DNA from: Acidobacteriaceae bacterium | Lineage (GTDB): Bacteria; Acidobacteriota; Terriglobia; Terriglobales; Acidobacteriaceae | DNA length: 13,350 bases | Assembly (NCBI GenBank): GCA_030040395.1 | Contig: JASHTU010000513.1 | Location: 1 to 13,350 of the forward strand | Direction of reading: 5' to 3' | Shown: piece by piece, positions 13,337 to 13,350 of the stretch | Layout of the letters: every line of letters begins with the position of its first letter | Position numbering within the stretch: the stretch's first letter is position 1 | The notes under the pieces: generated by a model | What the model was told of the DNA's origin: nothing | What the model saw: only the letters and a program-made list of their open reading frames with translations | The model's database searches: none | Program-made: the position numbers and the translations under genes

Positions 13337-13350
13337 TACTTTTCAGTTAC
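13337..13350. repeat. Inverted 14-bp copy of the dispersed-repeat end
   Basis: TACTTTTCAGTTAC at the right edge is the exact reverse complement of 830-843. It looks like the first bases of a second, oppositely oriented copy of the element at 690-843, cut by the window edge. Confidence 0.55.

Overview
The window looks like a chromosomal segment of an Acidobacteriota (Terriglobia-type) genome. This rests on high GC with C-ending codons, a secreted sedolisin carrying bacterial Ig-like repeats, a bacillithiol-synthesis gene (bshC), lineage-type hypothetical membrane proteins, and intergenic DNA filled with short dispersed repeats. The assignment is from memory of protein families and no database search was possible.

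Layout. Positions 1-110 hold the first 36 codons of a minus-strand membrane-protein gene with a good promoter and nested palindromes. Positions 111-1267 are a repeat-rich non-coding block. It holds a heptamer array with G-quadruplex potential, a perfect 21-bp-arm hairpin with a possible promoter in front and a T-run behind, an AT-rich and polypurine segment that looks like part of a dispersed element, and a degraded gene fragment. Positions 1268-4990 (+) encode a 1240-aa secreted sedolisin-type protease with an unusual C-terminus. Convergent to it at 5215-6420 (-) is a secreted GH27 alpha-galactosidase. A 413-bp divergent intergenic region leads to 6834-7667 (+), an anchored coiled-coil protein, which overlaps tail-to-tail by 14 bp with a second anchored protein of unknown function (7654-8277, -). 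Upstream of the latter on the minus strand lie, in transcription order, a Nudix hydrolase (11470-10766), a cold shock protein (10574-10344) and a PolX/PHP DNA polymerase (10093-8336). bshC (11675-13303, +) is divergent from the Nudix gene. The last 14 bases repeat, inverted, the end of the dispersed element at 830-843.

The genes do not form one obvious pathway. They group loosely as export and degradation (sedolisin, GH27), envelope proteins of unknown role (the 6834-8277 pair), and maintenance or stress functions (PolX, Csp, Nudix, BshC). The main unexplained content is the non-coding block at the left, the C-terminal architecture of the sedolisin, and the overlapping pair of uncharacterised anchored proteins. 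No mobile-element transposase, CRISPR array, tRNA or rRNA was found.
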